From: a virus | Reading direction: 5' to 3' (one strand) | DNA: 34,088 bases | Virus record (IMG/VR): IMGVR_UViG_3300021085_000111 | Span: 1 to 34,088 of that record | Shown: in pieces, positions 1-6,784 of the stretch | How positions within the stretch are numbered: position 1 is the first letter of the stretch | Layout of the letters: each line of letters begins with the position of its first letter | The notes under the pieces: generated by a model | Database searches by the model: none | Seen by the model: only the letters and a program-made list of their open reading frames with translations | What the model was told of the DNA's origin: nothing | Program-made: the position numbers and the translations under genes

Positions 1-1294
1 TATATGCAAGTGAACCATCACCCCCTGCGTCCGTTACGGATACTGCGCCTCGTGCGCGTTCAGTAGTATGATATTGATTAGAACCTTCTGGAAGTTGTCC
101 TGTGTTTGCGGCACTCAAGTCACTATCGAAGTTTACCTTAGTATATGCGTCTTCAACATCAATAGAGAATACACCAGTAGATGAGTTGTAAGATAAATCT
201 CCACTTGCACTTACCGCACCCCTTGCGCGAGCAGTAGTATGATATTGATTAGTTGAACCTTCTGTTAAATCGTCTGTATCATGATTAGATATATCTGAAG
301 TTTGACCTGTAACATTACCTGTTACGTTACCTGTGAGATTACCTTCAAAGGTTCCTGCCACGAATGTTTCTGAACCTACTGTCCACTTGTCGATTGACTC
401 GTTCCATATCAAAGTCTTATTAGTTGCGTCTCCACGTTCAACTTCAATACCACCATTCTCGGATGGAGTACCTGTGGCATTTGAGTTAACAACAATTACA
501 TTATCTGCAAGTAATAATGTTTCGGTATTGACAGTAGTTTGTGTTCCTGATATCGTAAGGTTACCTGATACAACAACATCGTTGAAGGTAACATCTGAAC
601 TTGTAGCAACAGGTTGTCCTATAGATATTACACCGTCATTATAAGTAACCCCTGTTCCCCCTGAGAACATTCCCTTTACATTAGCAGAGTCAATATTCAA
701 CTCACCACTACTTATGTTTAAACCTTTGTTTGCGGTTATGTGTGCGCGAACTTCGTTTGGACTTGGACCAGTATAAGTGAAAGCACCTGTAGAAGAATTG
801 TAAGTAAATGACCCATCACCTCCACCATCAACGGCAGAAACGTGTGCGCGTGATTCACTTGCGCTTGGTCCAGTATATGTAATGACCCCTGTTGAAGAGT
901 TGTATCCAAGAGAACCATCTCCTCCTGCATCTGTTACAGATAATACACCGCGTACTGTACTCGTAGTCGTTGCGTCAAGTGAAGTTACATTCGTTAATGC
1001 GGCATTCGTACCAAAGGTAAATGTATTTGCGGCACTATCAAAAGTAATAGAAATGTTATTACCTGTAGCAAAGTTTGTGGTAGACCAATTTGTATCGGAC
1101 GCATTGTATGCAAGTATAGAACCTGCAGTCTTATTTAAAGTACTTACTCCTGAAAGGTTATCAATATTAAACGCACCTGAAGTAACTCTTTTTACAGGTG
1201 TTCCTACTTTGAGTTTCTTTACTCTGACTGTGGTGTCTTTATAGATGACAGCATTTATTTTAATCTTTGGGTCTCGGTATATAACTGAAGGCAT
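1..1294 (-). CDS. Tail-fibre-like virion protein (C-terminus cut by window edge)
   Basis: An open frame runs from an ATG at 1294 off the left edge with no stop, so about 431 residues are visible and the gene is partial. The protein begins MPSVIYRDPKIKINAVIYKD and is rich in Gly, Ser, Thr and Asn. It has repeated blocks of the type DAGGDGS-x-x-YNSSTG and NQYHTT-x-RARGAVS. A segment around SGNLTISGTQTTVNTETL is of a kind common in fibre-like proteins of marine T4-like phages. This composition fits a trimeric beta-rich fibre or adhesin at the virion surface. It lies 7 nt after the 122-residue protein and is probably co-transcribed with it from the late promoter at 1703-1710. The ribosome binding site is weak. 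The fibre class is well supported; the exact position on the virion is not. Confidence 0.75.
   Translation of the reverse strand, partial: MPSVIYRDPKIKINAVIYKDTTVRVKKLKVGTPVKRVTSGAFNIDNLSGVSTLNKTAGSILAYNASDTNWSTTNFATGNNISITFDSAANTFTFGTNAALTNVTSLDATTTSTVRGVLSVTDAGGDGSLGYNSSTGVITYTGPSASESRAHVSAVDGGGDGSFTYNSSTGAFTYTGPSPNEVRAHITANKGLNISSGELNIDSANVKGMFSGGTGVTYNDGVISIGQPVATSSDVTFNDVVVSGNLTISGTQTTVNTETLLLADNVIVVNSNATGTPSENGGIEVERGDATNKTLIWNESIDKWTVGSETFVAGTFEGNLTGNVTGNVTGQTSDISNHDTDDLTEGSTNQYHTTARARGAVSASGDLSYNSSTGVFSIDVEDAYTKVNFDSDLSAANTGQLPEGSNQYHTTERARGAVSVTDAGGDGSLAY
61..264. repeat. Two copies of a fibre-domain repeat
   Basis: A 21-base identical segment occurs at 61-81 and again at 232-252, each followed within 3 bases by AACCTTCTG. 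They encode the repeated NQYHTT motif in the fibre protein. These are coding repeats that could support recombination between fibre domains. Confidence 0.7.
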
Positions 1295-1301
1295 ATTTAA
1301 T

Positions 1302-1670
1302 CTATCTTGTTACTGAGGGTGAAACTTCTACTTCTCCTTGGAGTATTCTTTCGATAATAGTATTGTTATTATCGTCTACAAAGGAAAGTTCTACATCATA
1401 CACATAACGACCTCTTGTTTCAAGGGCATCTGTGACTGCGTTAGTTAGGGATAATGTTACGATACCTGCTGTTGGGGGTGTCGCAATAACTGAGTTGAAA
1501 GATACTGTTGAGGGGTCTCCAGCGGAGTCAGCATATCTTCTTTTCATTTTTGAGGTAACTGTTCTGTTTGTTAAGTCATAAACACTACCACTATCGTGAA
1601 CGAGATGTATTTCTATCGCGACATCTGTGCCTTGGTTTATTACAATATCTTCGTGTGATACTAGTGCCAT
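1302..1670 (-). CDS. Small virion structural protein, beta-rich, unknown
   Basis: This gene encodes 122 residues starting MALVSHEDIVINQGTDVAIE. It has an alternating hydrophobic pattern typical of a beta-sandwich: a strand pair near 8-22, a K-x-K-R-R-Y stretch near 42-46, and a final VELSF ... ILQGEVEVSP region. The layout is reminiscent of N-terminal baseplate or fibre-attachment domains such as BppU-type, but that is only an impression. GGA lies 10 nt before the ATG, and a consensus late promoter (TATAAATA on minus, 1710-1703) lies about 33 nt upstream. The gene therefore probably starts its own late transcript together with the fibre gene behind it. It may link the fibre to the baseplate. 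The function is not established. Confidence 0.6.
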   Translation of the reverse strand: MALVSHEDIVINQGTDVAIEIHLVHDSGSVYDLTNRTVTSKMKRRYADSAGDPSTVSFNSVIATPPTAGIVTLSLTNAVTDALETRGRYVYDVELSFVDDNNNTIIERILQGEVEVSPSVTR

Positions 1671-1702
1671 TTTTTAATTCCATTTTACTTAATCGTTACA
1701 TC

Positions 1703-1710
1703 TATTTATA
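1703..1710 (-). promoter_or_regulatory. T4-type late promoter
   Basis: TATAAATA reads exactly on the minus strand, 33 nt upstream of the ATG of the 122-residue structural protein. This octamer is the T4 late promoter core recognised by gp55 with gp33, and a gp33 homologue is present in this window. Confidence 0.7.
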
Positions 1711-1755
1711 TGTTTTTGAAACCCTATATCAGAGAAATAAAAATATATTTTATGC

Positions 1756-1784
1756 TTGACTTTTCTTTAAAAGTATAGTATAAT
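1756..1784 (+). promoter_or_regulatory. Consensus sigma70 promoter with no sense gene downstream
   Basis: TTGACT (1756-1761), a 17-base spacer and TATAAT (1779-1784) form a near-perfect host sigma70 promoter reading rightward. All flanking genes are on the minus strand. Downstream there are only very short reading frames (for example 1806-1853, 15 codons) and two GGGGAGG motifs. The transcript would run antisense into the end of the oxygenase-like gene. It may drive a small RNA. Confidence 0.6.
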
Positions 1785-1891
1785 TAAAGTACTCTTTGGG
1801 GAGGGATGGATATACTAATAATTAATTCTATAAATCTTAATTCGTATAAGTAGTAATACATAATGTTAAGAAATAAGAATACTGGGGGAGG
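1785..1891 (+). other. Possible untranslated RNA region
   Basis: This gene-free stretch follows the rightward promoter. It contains two similar elements about 85 nt apart, each GGGGAGG followed within 3-4 bases by GATAT (1798-1813 and 1885-1898). ATGGATAT (1806-1813) has its reverse complement at 1895-1902, so the ends could pair. No clear terminator is visible. The reading as an RNA is inference only. Confidence 0.3.
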
Positions 1892-2557
1892 TTAGATATC
1901 CATTATCTCCTGTATTGTTTCTTCTTGTATATTAGCACTCATCTCAGTACGATTAAACATATACGATATAGTCATTCTCCAACAATCAGTTTCCGCAGAA
2001 TGATACACTAGTTTACTTTCATGCTCATTATATGAACCAAAGTACCCTGCTTTACAATTCCAACCTTTTCTGTCTTTCATTATAATTATTTCGCCTGTTT
2101 CTCCATCTATATATTGAAAGTGTCCATCCCCTGTTTCACTCCACGAGAATATAAGGTTGTAAGCACTCGCGTTTGCATTATTGTGCCACCCAATAAATCC
2201 ATTAGGTGGATACATTGTGGTTAGAGCATTGTTCTTAGTGCAAAGAATAGAACATAATTCCGTATTGTAATCACTGTATCTTTTAATGAGTTCTGCCGCA
2301 TGTGTATTGTCCTTTATATTTGATTTTAGTTTATCTGCTTTAAGTTCATACGAACACATATCCTCAGGATATCCGTTATGGTCTCTACCCATAAAAACTA
2401 AATTGTCTAAATATTTTTTTGAGGTAAAATGTTTCCGTGATTTGGTGTTACCTATTCTCTTTATTGTTTTCATTACAAGGTCTTTATTCTCGTAATACCA
2501 AAGGAAGTTATTTAATGCCTCCTTGACATATGGATTATTTATAGGTATATCCCTCAC
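1892..2557 (-). CDS. 2OG-Fe(II)-oxygenase-like protein
   Basis: This gene encodes 221 residues. The C-terminal half resembles a double-stranded beta-helix dioxygenase. GWHNNAN gives H125 with N127 where the usual H-x-D/E iron motif sits. VYH gives H186 as the distal ligand. WRMTISY gives R194 as a candidate 2-oxoglutarate anchor eight residues later. In the family such enzymes hydroxylate protein or small-molecule carbons. Having Asn at the second ligand position is unusual and could mean altered or lost iron chemistry. The start is a GTG at 2557 overlapping the TGA of the glycosyltransferase gene, with AAGG 7 nt before it, so translation is coupled. Next to a glycosyltransferase and fibre genes, a role in modifying virion proteins is plausible but unproven. 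Confidence 0.55.
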   Translation of the reverse strand: MRDIPINNPYVKEALNNFLWYYENKDLVMKTIKRIGNTKSRKHFTSKKYLDNLVFMGRDHNGYPEDMCSYELKADKLKSNIKDNTHAAELIKRYSDYNTELCSILCTKNNALTTMYPPNGFIGWHNNANASAYNLIFSWSETGDGHFQYIDGETGEIIIMKDRKGWNCKAGYFGSYNEHESKLVYHSAETDCWRMTISYMFNRTEMSANIQEETIQEIMDI

Positions 2558-3300
2558 ACCAATGCCTTATCCTTTTCAAGACAACCTGAATAATGTCTGA
2601 GTATGACAGGTTTGTTCTCAATTGATTTTAGATTCTCATACTGATATTGTGTAAAGTAGTTCCAACGAATGTCATCATGAAAGAAACCTATCTTGAGGTC
2701 TTTATACTTTTCCATTTTTTCTGTCATGTACCATAGTGTTGTTTGATCAAAGACTTTTAAATTTTTATCCCATTCATCTATTCTTGTGAAACACTCTGGT
2801 TTCCAGTTACCTTTTTGCTGTTTATCATATAACTCATACCACTCATTCATAAACTCTTTCACTAGGGGATTGGAACTTCTATACAGGCACACTCCACCGC
2901 ATAAACTGAACCAACCCCCTTTTTCTATATGGTCAACCTCAAAATGTCTCACTGAATAATATCTGGAGCGTTCTTCAGTAAGTTCATGAAACACCATATC
3001 ATTCTCGCCAAGGTTATCCCATACTGTCATAATATCTTCGTGTTCACATTCCATATCGGCATCAATATACATAGTAACATCATATGGAGAGTTTGCCATA
3101 CCCCATAACTTTGCACGATAGTGATCATCGCATAATATAATATTGTCAGCAATATCTTCTCTTCCATCAAGAAATCTTTCTTCCGTAACGAAAGTGATAT
3201 GTGCCTCCGGATAGAAGTCTTTGATTGACTCTATGAGGTTGATGGCATATATATAAAAGTTGTTCTTTCTTGACGCAACAATAATAAACCCCTTATTCAT
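2554..3300 (-). CDS. GT-A type glycosyltransferase
   Basis: This gene encodes 248 residues. The N-terminus MNKGFIIVASRKNNFYI leads a Rossmann-like nucleotide-sugar fold. TMYIDADME contains a D80-x-D82 motif after a hydrophobic strand, which is the metal and UDP-sugar binding site of GT-A enzymes, similar to family 8 or related. Later motifs are GGWFSLCGGVCLYRSS near 129-144, an acceptor-side region, and a late ILRHYSG. The protein is soluble, with no signal or membrane segment. It overlaps the upstream small protein by 8 nt and the downstream oxygenase-like gene by 4 nt, so all three are probably translated as a unit. Its substrate is unknown. Sitting among late fibre genes, a virion protein target is more likely than DNA. 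The sugar and acceptor cannot be read from the sequence. Confidence 0.7.
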   Translation of the reverse strand: MNKGFIIVASRKNNFYIYAINLIESIKDFYPEAHITFVTEERFLDGREDIADNIILCDDHYRAKLWGMANSPYDVTMYIDADMECEHEDIMTVWDNLGENDMVFHELTEERSRYYSVRHFEVDHIEKGGWFSLCGGVCLYRSSNPLVKEFMNEWYELYDKQQKGNWKPECFTRIDEWDKNLKVFDQTTLWYMTEKMEKYKDLKIGFFHDDIRWNYFTQYQYENLKSIENKPVILRHYSGCLEKDKALV

Positions 3301-3718
3301 CTTTTAGACTTTCTTGGAGTATCATCATAGCATATAGATTAACTTCGATAGTTGATTTTGACCTACGAAGTTTTGATTTAAGTTTTCTATTTTTAGTTAA
3401 TTTTATTTCAGGTATCTCAAAAGTTTCTAGTTTGTACTTGAAAAGTTTCTCTAGTTTCTTTGCCTTCTGTAACTCTTTTTCACTTTCGAGTTTTACCTCT
3501 GCTTCTCTTTGTTTTCTTCCCTTGCGTTCTACTGTAGAAGCATCAATAACATCTTCGCCGAGAAAGGTTAAACATTCTTGAAAGAGAGGATTCTTTTCTT
3601 GAAGTTTCATAACCTTAGTTATGATTTTTCCATCCGGAGAAACTTCTTCGCTAATACAATTTAGAATTTTTTTCTTGGGTGTTTCCCAGAAAGCATTATC
3701 TTTCCAAGTTCTTTCCAT
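3293..3718 (-). CDS. Small basic helical protein, unknown
   Basis: This gene encodes 141 residues starting MERTWKDNAFWETPKKKILN. I chose the ATG at 3718 because GGAG lies 7 nt before it; a longer frame would need a TTG at 3733. The middle (about 65-100) is strongly charged and helical (AEVKLESEKELQKAKKLEKL), probably coiled coil, followed by a Lys/Arg-rich stretch. A one-mismatch late promoter, CATAAATA, lies at 3760-3753 on minus. The gene sits between the Thr/Ser-rich virion protein and the glycosyltransferase and overlaps the latter by 8 nt, so it may be an assembly or modification partner. I do not recognise a family. Confidence 0.5.
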   Translation of the reverse strand: MERTWKDNAFWETPKKKILNCISEEVSPDGKIITKVMKLQEKNPLFQECLTFLGEDVIDASTVERKGRKQREAEVKLESEKELQKAKKLEKLFKYKLETFEIPEIKLTKNRKLKSKLRRSKSTIEVNLYAMMILQESLKDE

Positions 3719-3752
3719 AATAAATCTCCACAATCAAGTATATCTATATGTT

Positions 3753-3760
3753 ATTTATGC
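3753..3760 (-). promoter_or_regulatory. Near-consensus late promoter
   Basis: CATAAATA reads on minus, one mismatch from the TATAAATA late core, about 35 nt before the ATG at 3718. It overlaps the end of the Thr/Ser-rich gene. It could drive the small protein, glycosyltransferase and oxygenase unit. Confidence 0.4.
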
Positions 3761-5404
3761 AGTCCTTACATATAGTTTATATGTGACAATGTCAGCGTAT
3801 GAATTATCTTGGATAGTATCACCTGCAAAGGTGTTTGTGAATGTGGGTGTGAAATTAGTAGTAAAGTTTGTAGTACTTGTAATTGATTCAGAGAAACCTT
3901 GATATTGTGTAGTAGATGTTGATGTTCTTGGCGAACCAGTAAAGGTTGTTGTATAATTTCTCGTACTAGGTGTACCAATAAAGTCTCGAGTAAATGTGCT
4001 TGTAAACGTATTTGTAAAATCGTTAGTAGAGGTTCTTGTTGATATTCTCGTACTTGGTGTTCCTGTACTAGTAGTTGTTGCAGTTGTAGCGGAAAACTTA
4101 TATAAGACCATATTACCAATTCCATAAGGTCTAGAATGAAACCCTGTTCGTGCATATGTAACACCTCCACTTACGATAGTTGTAGGACTACCTGACGAAG
4201 TTGCAACAATTGTTCCGTCAATAAAAACATCTGTACGGTCAGTTCCTGTGCCATTATATATTCCACTAGTGAATTGCCAAGCAATATAGGATTCAGTGAT
4301 ATTATTATATGTCGTAGTTGTTCCAGGATTAGTATATGTTCCTGTGAATGTACTTGTGAACGTACTCGTAAAAGTACCTGTGAATGTACCTGTGAAGGTT
4401 CCTGTATAAGAAGAGGTTCTTTGTGAAGAAAAGTCTTCAGTTCTTGTAGTTGAAGTTCTTGAACTGGAGAAGTCTTGGGTGCTTGTAACTGAATTTCTCG
4501 TATTTGTGTATTGAGTTATAAAATTAGCAACCCTTGTCGTAGAAGTTCTTGGTGTGCCTGAAAACGTTCCAGTATAATTGACCTGCGTTATTGAGTTTCT
4601 TTTATCAATTGCTTCGCCTCTTTGAACCCATGTTCCTGTCTCTGAGGGAGTAGAAGTTCTAATTAGATATGAACCGATACCAAGATTAGTGCTTGTGTTT
4701 AATGCAAGATATCTATCAAGGCAATGTTTTGCAGTTGCTTTCATCTTTGCTAAAGACATTAATTGTAACCCTTGGAAATCTCCTGTCTGACCACTTGCTC
4801 TTTGAACACACATAGTAGAAATAGCAGAAGGAGTAGATGGACTTGACGTCATAGTCTTTCTTTGATAAAGATTAAAAACGGTATCGGTATCGTCTGCGTC
4901 TGTAGTAGTGTCGGTCATGACATTTGCAATAGCAACAGCATAATTTGAAGCAGGACTAGGGGCAGAAGAACCTAAGTAAAAAGTTCCAGGATAATTATTT
5001 GAGTATATTATACCTGCAAGAGTTTCTCCGAGTGCTAATTGGTCTGCATCATTAAACTCGCGTATCTCTTGTTGAATACCTGTTTTAGATTGATACAAAG
5101 GATTGCGAAAATTTGTAGGTAAAGAGGGAACAGAACCACTTTGTTGATATATGTTAGTTGTAGTATTTGTCACACTAAGTGTTCCATGGTCACCAACATC
5201 ACCATCATATTCTGAATTGTTTAAAGAACCAATCAGTTCATCAGTATCCCCAGTAGTTCCAAGAGCACCTAAAGATGTTTGACTATATGTTCCGGATGAA
5301 GTTTGTAACTCTAACCCTGCAAGATATGCAATGTAGTTATGTTCAGCAGTCGTTATCTCCTGAACATCATTAGCAGATTTATGTTTTAATGGTAATCGAG
5401 ACAT
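3755..5404 (-). CDS. Thr/Ser-rich repeat virion protein
   Basis: This gene encodes 549 residues from the ATG at 5404, which is preceded by AGGAG with 6-7 nt spacing; the TTG just before it is not needed. The N-terminus MSRLPLKHKSANDVQEIT looks like a virion attachment segment, followed by a mixed globular region to about 260. Two long stretches, about 270-360 and 440-535, are dominated by Thr and Ser with alternating aromatic residues. One consists of tandem TFTG/TFTS units and the other has TSTFT, TPSTR and TTNFT motifs. The alternation suggests extended beta strands with a Thr face. Similar F-T-x repeat proteins exist, to my recollection, in marine T4-like phages as structural proteins. The gene lies two genes upstream of a glycosyltransferase, making it a candidate O-glycosylation target by inference. 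Confidence 0.65.
   Translation of the reverse strand: MSRLPLKHKSANDVQEITTAEHNYIAYLAGLELQTSSGTYSQTSLGALGTTGDTDELIGSLNNSEYDGDVGDHGTLSVTNTTTNIYQQSGSVPSLPTNFRNPLYQSKTGIQQEIREFNDADQLALGETLAGIIYSNNYPGTFYLGSSAPSPASNYAVAIANVMTDTTTDADDTDTVFNLYQRKTMTSSPSTPSAISTMCVQRASGQTGDFQGLQLMSLAKMKATAKHCLDRYLALNTSTNLGIGSYLIRTSTPSETGTWVQRGEAIDKRNSITQVNYTGTFSGTPRTSTTRVANFITQYTNTRNSVTSTQDFSSSRTSTTRTEDFSSQRTSSYTGTFTGTFTGTFTSTFTSTFTGTYTNPGTTTTYNNITESYIAWQFTSGIYNGTGTDRTDVFIDGTIVATSSGSPTTIVSGGVTYARTGFHSRPYGIGNMVLYKFSATTATTTSTGTPSTRISTRTSTNDFTNTFTSTFTRDFIGTPSTRNYTTTFTGSPRTSTSTTQYQGFSESITSTTNFTTNFTPTFTNTFAGDTIQDNSYADIVTYKLYVRTA
4338..4409. repeat. Six tandem 12-base units inside the Thr/Ser-rich gene
   Basis: Six consecutive 12-base units begin at 4338, 4350, 4362, 4374, 4386 and 4398, with the plus-strand pattern GTWCYTGTRAAN or a close variant. 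Each encodes four residues of the TFTG/TFTS repeat, residues about 332-356. Divergence between units is mostly silent or Gly/Ser, pointing to selection on the protein pattern. Confidence 0.8.
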
Positions 5405-5413
5405 CAATTACTC

Positions 5414-6574
5414 CTAATTCAATACTGTCGTTCCGTCAGCAGCATATATCAAGGGGATACTTGCCTTCAACTCATTTATGGCATCTACAATACAAGTTTT
5501 ATCAGTTGTTGTTAATGAAGCAAGGGTTCTTTTAGTACCACCTTCTGCATTAAATAGGTCTGCTTCTAATTCATTTACTGCGGCAGTCAGATTAGTTGCT
5601 GTTGTGGTAAGGTTTCCGATAGTACCTATTGCATCGTTATTTGGAGAAGCACCAGTACTATTAATTGTATCAATTTCTTCTTCAAGTTCTCGTATAGCAG
5701 CACCTACGTTTGACGCAGTAGTTCCCATTGCGACAGCAGTAATTGTCCCTAGTTTAGTATTGATTGTACTGATAGCACTAGTGTTGGTTGCTACGTTACT
5801 TGTTGCAGTAGCACCTTCATCGTGAACTTCTTTTATCGCAGTAACAACTGTTGATGCCGTTGTCCCTAAGTTAGTTGCATTGATTGTACCAATGTTAGTA
5901 TTTAATGTAGCAATATTAGTTGTCGCAGCAGTTACCTCTGTATGGTTTTCGTTAATTGCTGTAGCAACTGTAGTAGCACTTGTGCTAAGAGAAATACTTG
6001 GCGTTATAGTTCCTGCCATAGTAACATTCGCACCCGCAAACGTTAATGCTGTAGTTGTACCAGATTTCAGAATTAGATTACCACTACTATTCTCTAGGGT
6101 TGAGAAAACAACTCCTGCATCTTTAAGCACTACATCTCCTGTAGCATCAAGAGTAATTGCCCCTGAAGCATCAACACTAAATGCACCTGAAGCAATATCA
6201 AACGCATTTGAACCCGCACTAATACCTTTCGCGGAGGCATCAAAGACACCTTCTATTTCTGCAATCGCACCTGTAACGGTAGTTGCAGTTGTACCCATTG
6301 CAGTGTCACCCTGTAGTAAATCAAGTTCGTTTATTGCGTCAACAATACAAGTTTTGTCGGTAGTTGTAAGCGAAGCAAGGGTTCTTTTAGTACCACCTTC
6401 TGCATTAAATAAGTCTGCTTCTAATTCATTAATTGCTCCTACTACATCTGAATCTTGTGATGTATTAAGTGCGCCTGTCGCTCCTAAGTCAATAGAGACA
6501 GTATTAAATTTAGTCACCAAATCCGAGAAGGTATTGGTAATAACAAGTTTCGGTTTATTTGCTGGTGTGGTCAT
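5414..6574 (-). CDS. Tail-fibre-like protein with internal duplication
   Basis: This gene encodes 386 residues. The start MTTPANKPKLVITNTFSD is followed by helical segments with repeated AINELEADL-type units (DVVGAINELEADL, ATTVATAINENHTEV, ASNVGAAIRELEEEI, NLTAAVNELEADL) separated by GTTA-type turns. This pattern is seen in trimeric coiled-coil and beta fibre shafts of marine phages. A 36-residue block beginning NELEADLFNAEGG occurs identically near the N-terminus and near the C-terminus. Between them is a beta-rich section (about 115-190). The ATG overlaps the stop of the upstream 69-residue gene in a TAATG junction, so translation is coupled. It is likely a fibre or fibre adaptor exposed on the virion. 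Confidence 0.65.
   Translation of the reverse strand: MTTPANKPKLVITNTFSDLVTKFNTVSIDLGATGALNTSQDSDVVGAINELEADLFNAEGGTKRTLASLTTTDKTCIVDAINELDLLQGDTAMGTTATTVTGAIAEIEGVFDASAKGISAGSNAFDIASGAFSVDASGAITLDATGDVVLKDAGVVFSTLENSSGNLILKSGTTTALTFAGANVTMAGTITPSISLSTSATTVATAINENHTEVTAATTNIATLNTNIGTINATNLGTTASTVVTAIKEVHDEGATATSNVATNTSAISTINTKLGTITAVAMGTTASNVGAAIRELEEEIDTINSTGASPNNDAIGTIGNLTTTATNLTAAVNELEADLFNAEGGTKRTLASLTTTDKTCIVDAINELKASIPLIYAADGTTVLN
5517..5575. repeat. Direct repeat, copy 1 (59 bases)
   Basis: These 59 bases match 6372-6430 with a single mismatch. Both encode part of the duplicated 36-residue block in the same fibre-like protein. The flanks encode the same residues but have diverged at silent sites. 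Confidence 0.75.
6372..6430. repeat. Direct repeat, copy 2 (59 bases)
   Basis: This is the partner of the copy at 5517-5575, in the same orientation about 855 bases apart. Recombination between the copies would delete about 285 codons in frame, removing most of the fibre shaft. Confidence 0.75.
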
Positions 6575-6783
6575 TATAGTTTCTCTATTATAGTGTTTAA
6601 GAGTTGTTTCATCTCAGAGACATCTGCCTTAAGTTGTTCGAACTCATTTTCCTTTTGTTTTCTTAGTTCTTTTCTTTCACGTGCTTCTCTAATCTCACTT
6701 TTATTTATATTTAAAATGGTTCCAGTATTCCTATCACGAGCAAGACCGACACCATTTGTTACTTTTACTAAATTGTTATTCAT
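6574..6783 (-). CDS. Small coiled-coil protein conserved near tail genes
   Basis: This gene encodes 69 residues. The N-terminus MNNNLVKVTNGVGLARDRNT includes a short patterned segment. Residues 28-69 form one charged amphipathic helix (REARERKELRKQKENEFEQL, then a leucine-spaced end), very likely coiled coil. Proteins of this kind and size, with the GLARDR-x-TG-x-ILNIN motif, are to my recollection recurrent in marine T4-like phages next to the large DUF4815-type protein, but have no assigned function. The start codon lies in a TAATATG junction one base after the stop of the large gene, with no good ribosome site of its own, so it is probably translated by re-initiation. It may be a small fibre-linking or chaperone protein. 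Confidence 0.65.
   Translation of the reverse strand: MNNNLVKVTNGVGLARDRNTGTILNINKSEIREARERKELRKQKENEFEQLKADVSEMKQLLNTIIEKL
6702..6709 (-). promoter_or_regulatory. Possible late promoter inside the small coiled-coil gene
   Basis: TATAAATA reads on minus, about 127 nt before the fibre-like gene starting at 6574. It is an exact match to the late core but lies in coding sequence, so it may be chance in AT-rich DNA. Confidence 0.35.
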
Positions 6784-6784
6784 A

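Noticed and set aside
1806-1853. 15-codon plus-strand reading frame after the rightward promoter
   Set aside because: The Shine-Dalgarno-like GGGGAGGG touches the ATG with no spacing, and the peptide has no distinctive pattern, so an RNA role seems more likely.
2536-2543. TATAAATA on minus inside the start of the oxygenase-like gene
   Set aside because: It lies in coding sequence (the NNPY region), and the next gene downstream begins more than 850 bases further on and has its own late promoter.
3766-4170. Minus-strand open frame of 134 codons in another frame of the Thr/Ser-rich gene
   Set aside because: It is a product of the same repeats read out of frame. The main frame has a good ribosome site and N-terminal domain.
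4338-4409. Tandem short repeats considered as a CRISPR-like or regulatory array
   Set aside because: The units are 12 bases without spacers and keep a continuous reading frame inside a structural gene.
5880-6593. Long plus-strand open frame (237 codons) opposite the fibre-like gene
   Set aside because: It is antisense to a clear fibre gene whose repeat composition (few stops on the opposite strand) creates it. It has Val/Ala/Ser-rich unpatterned protein and no ribosome site.
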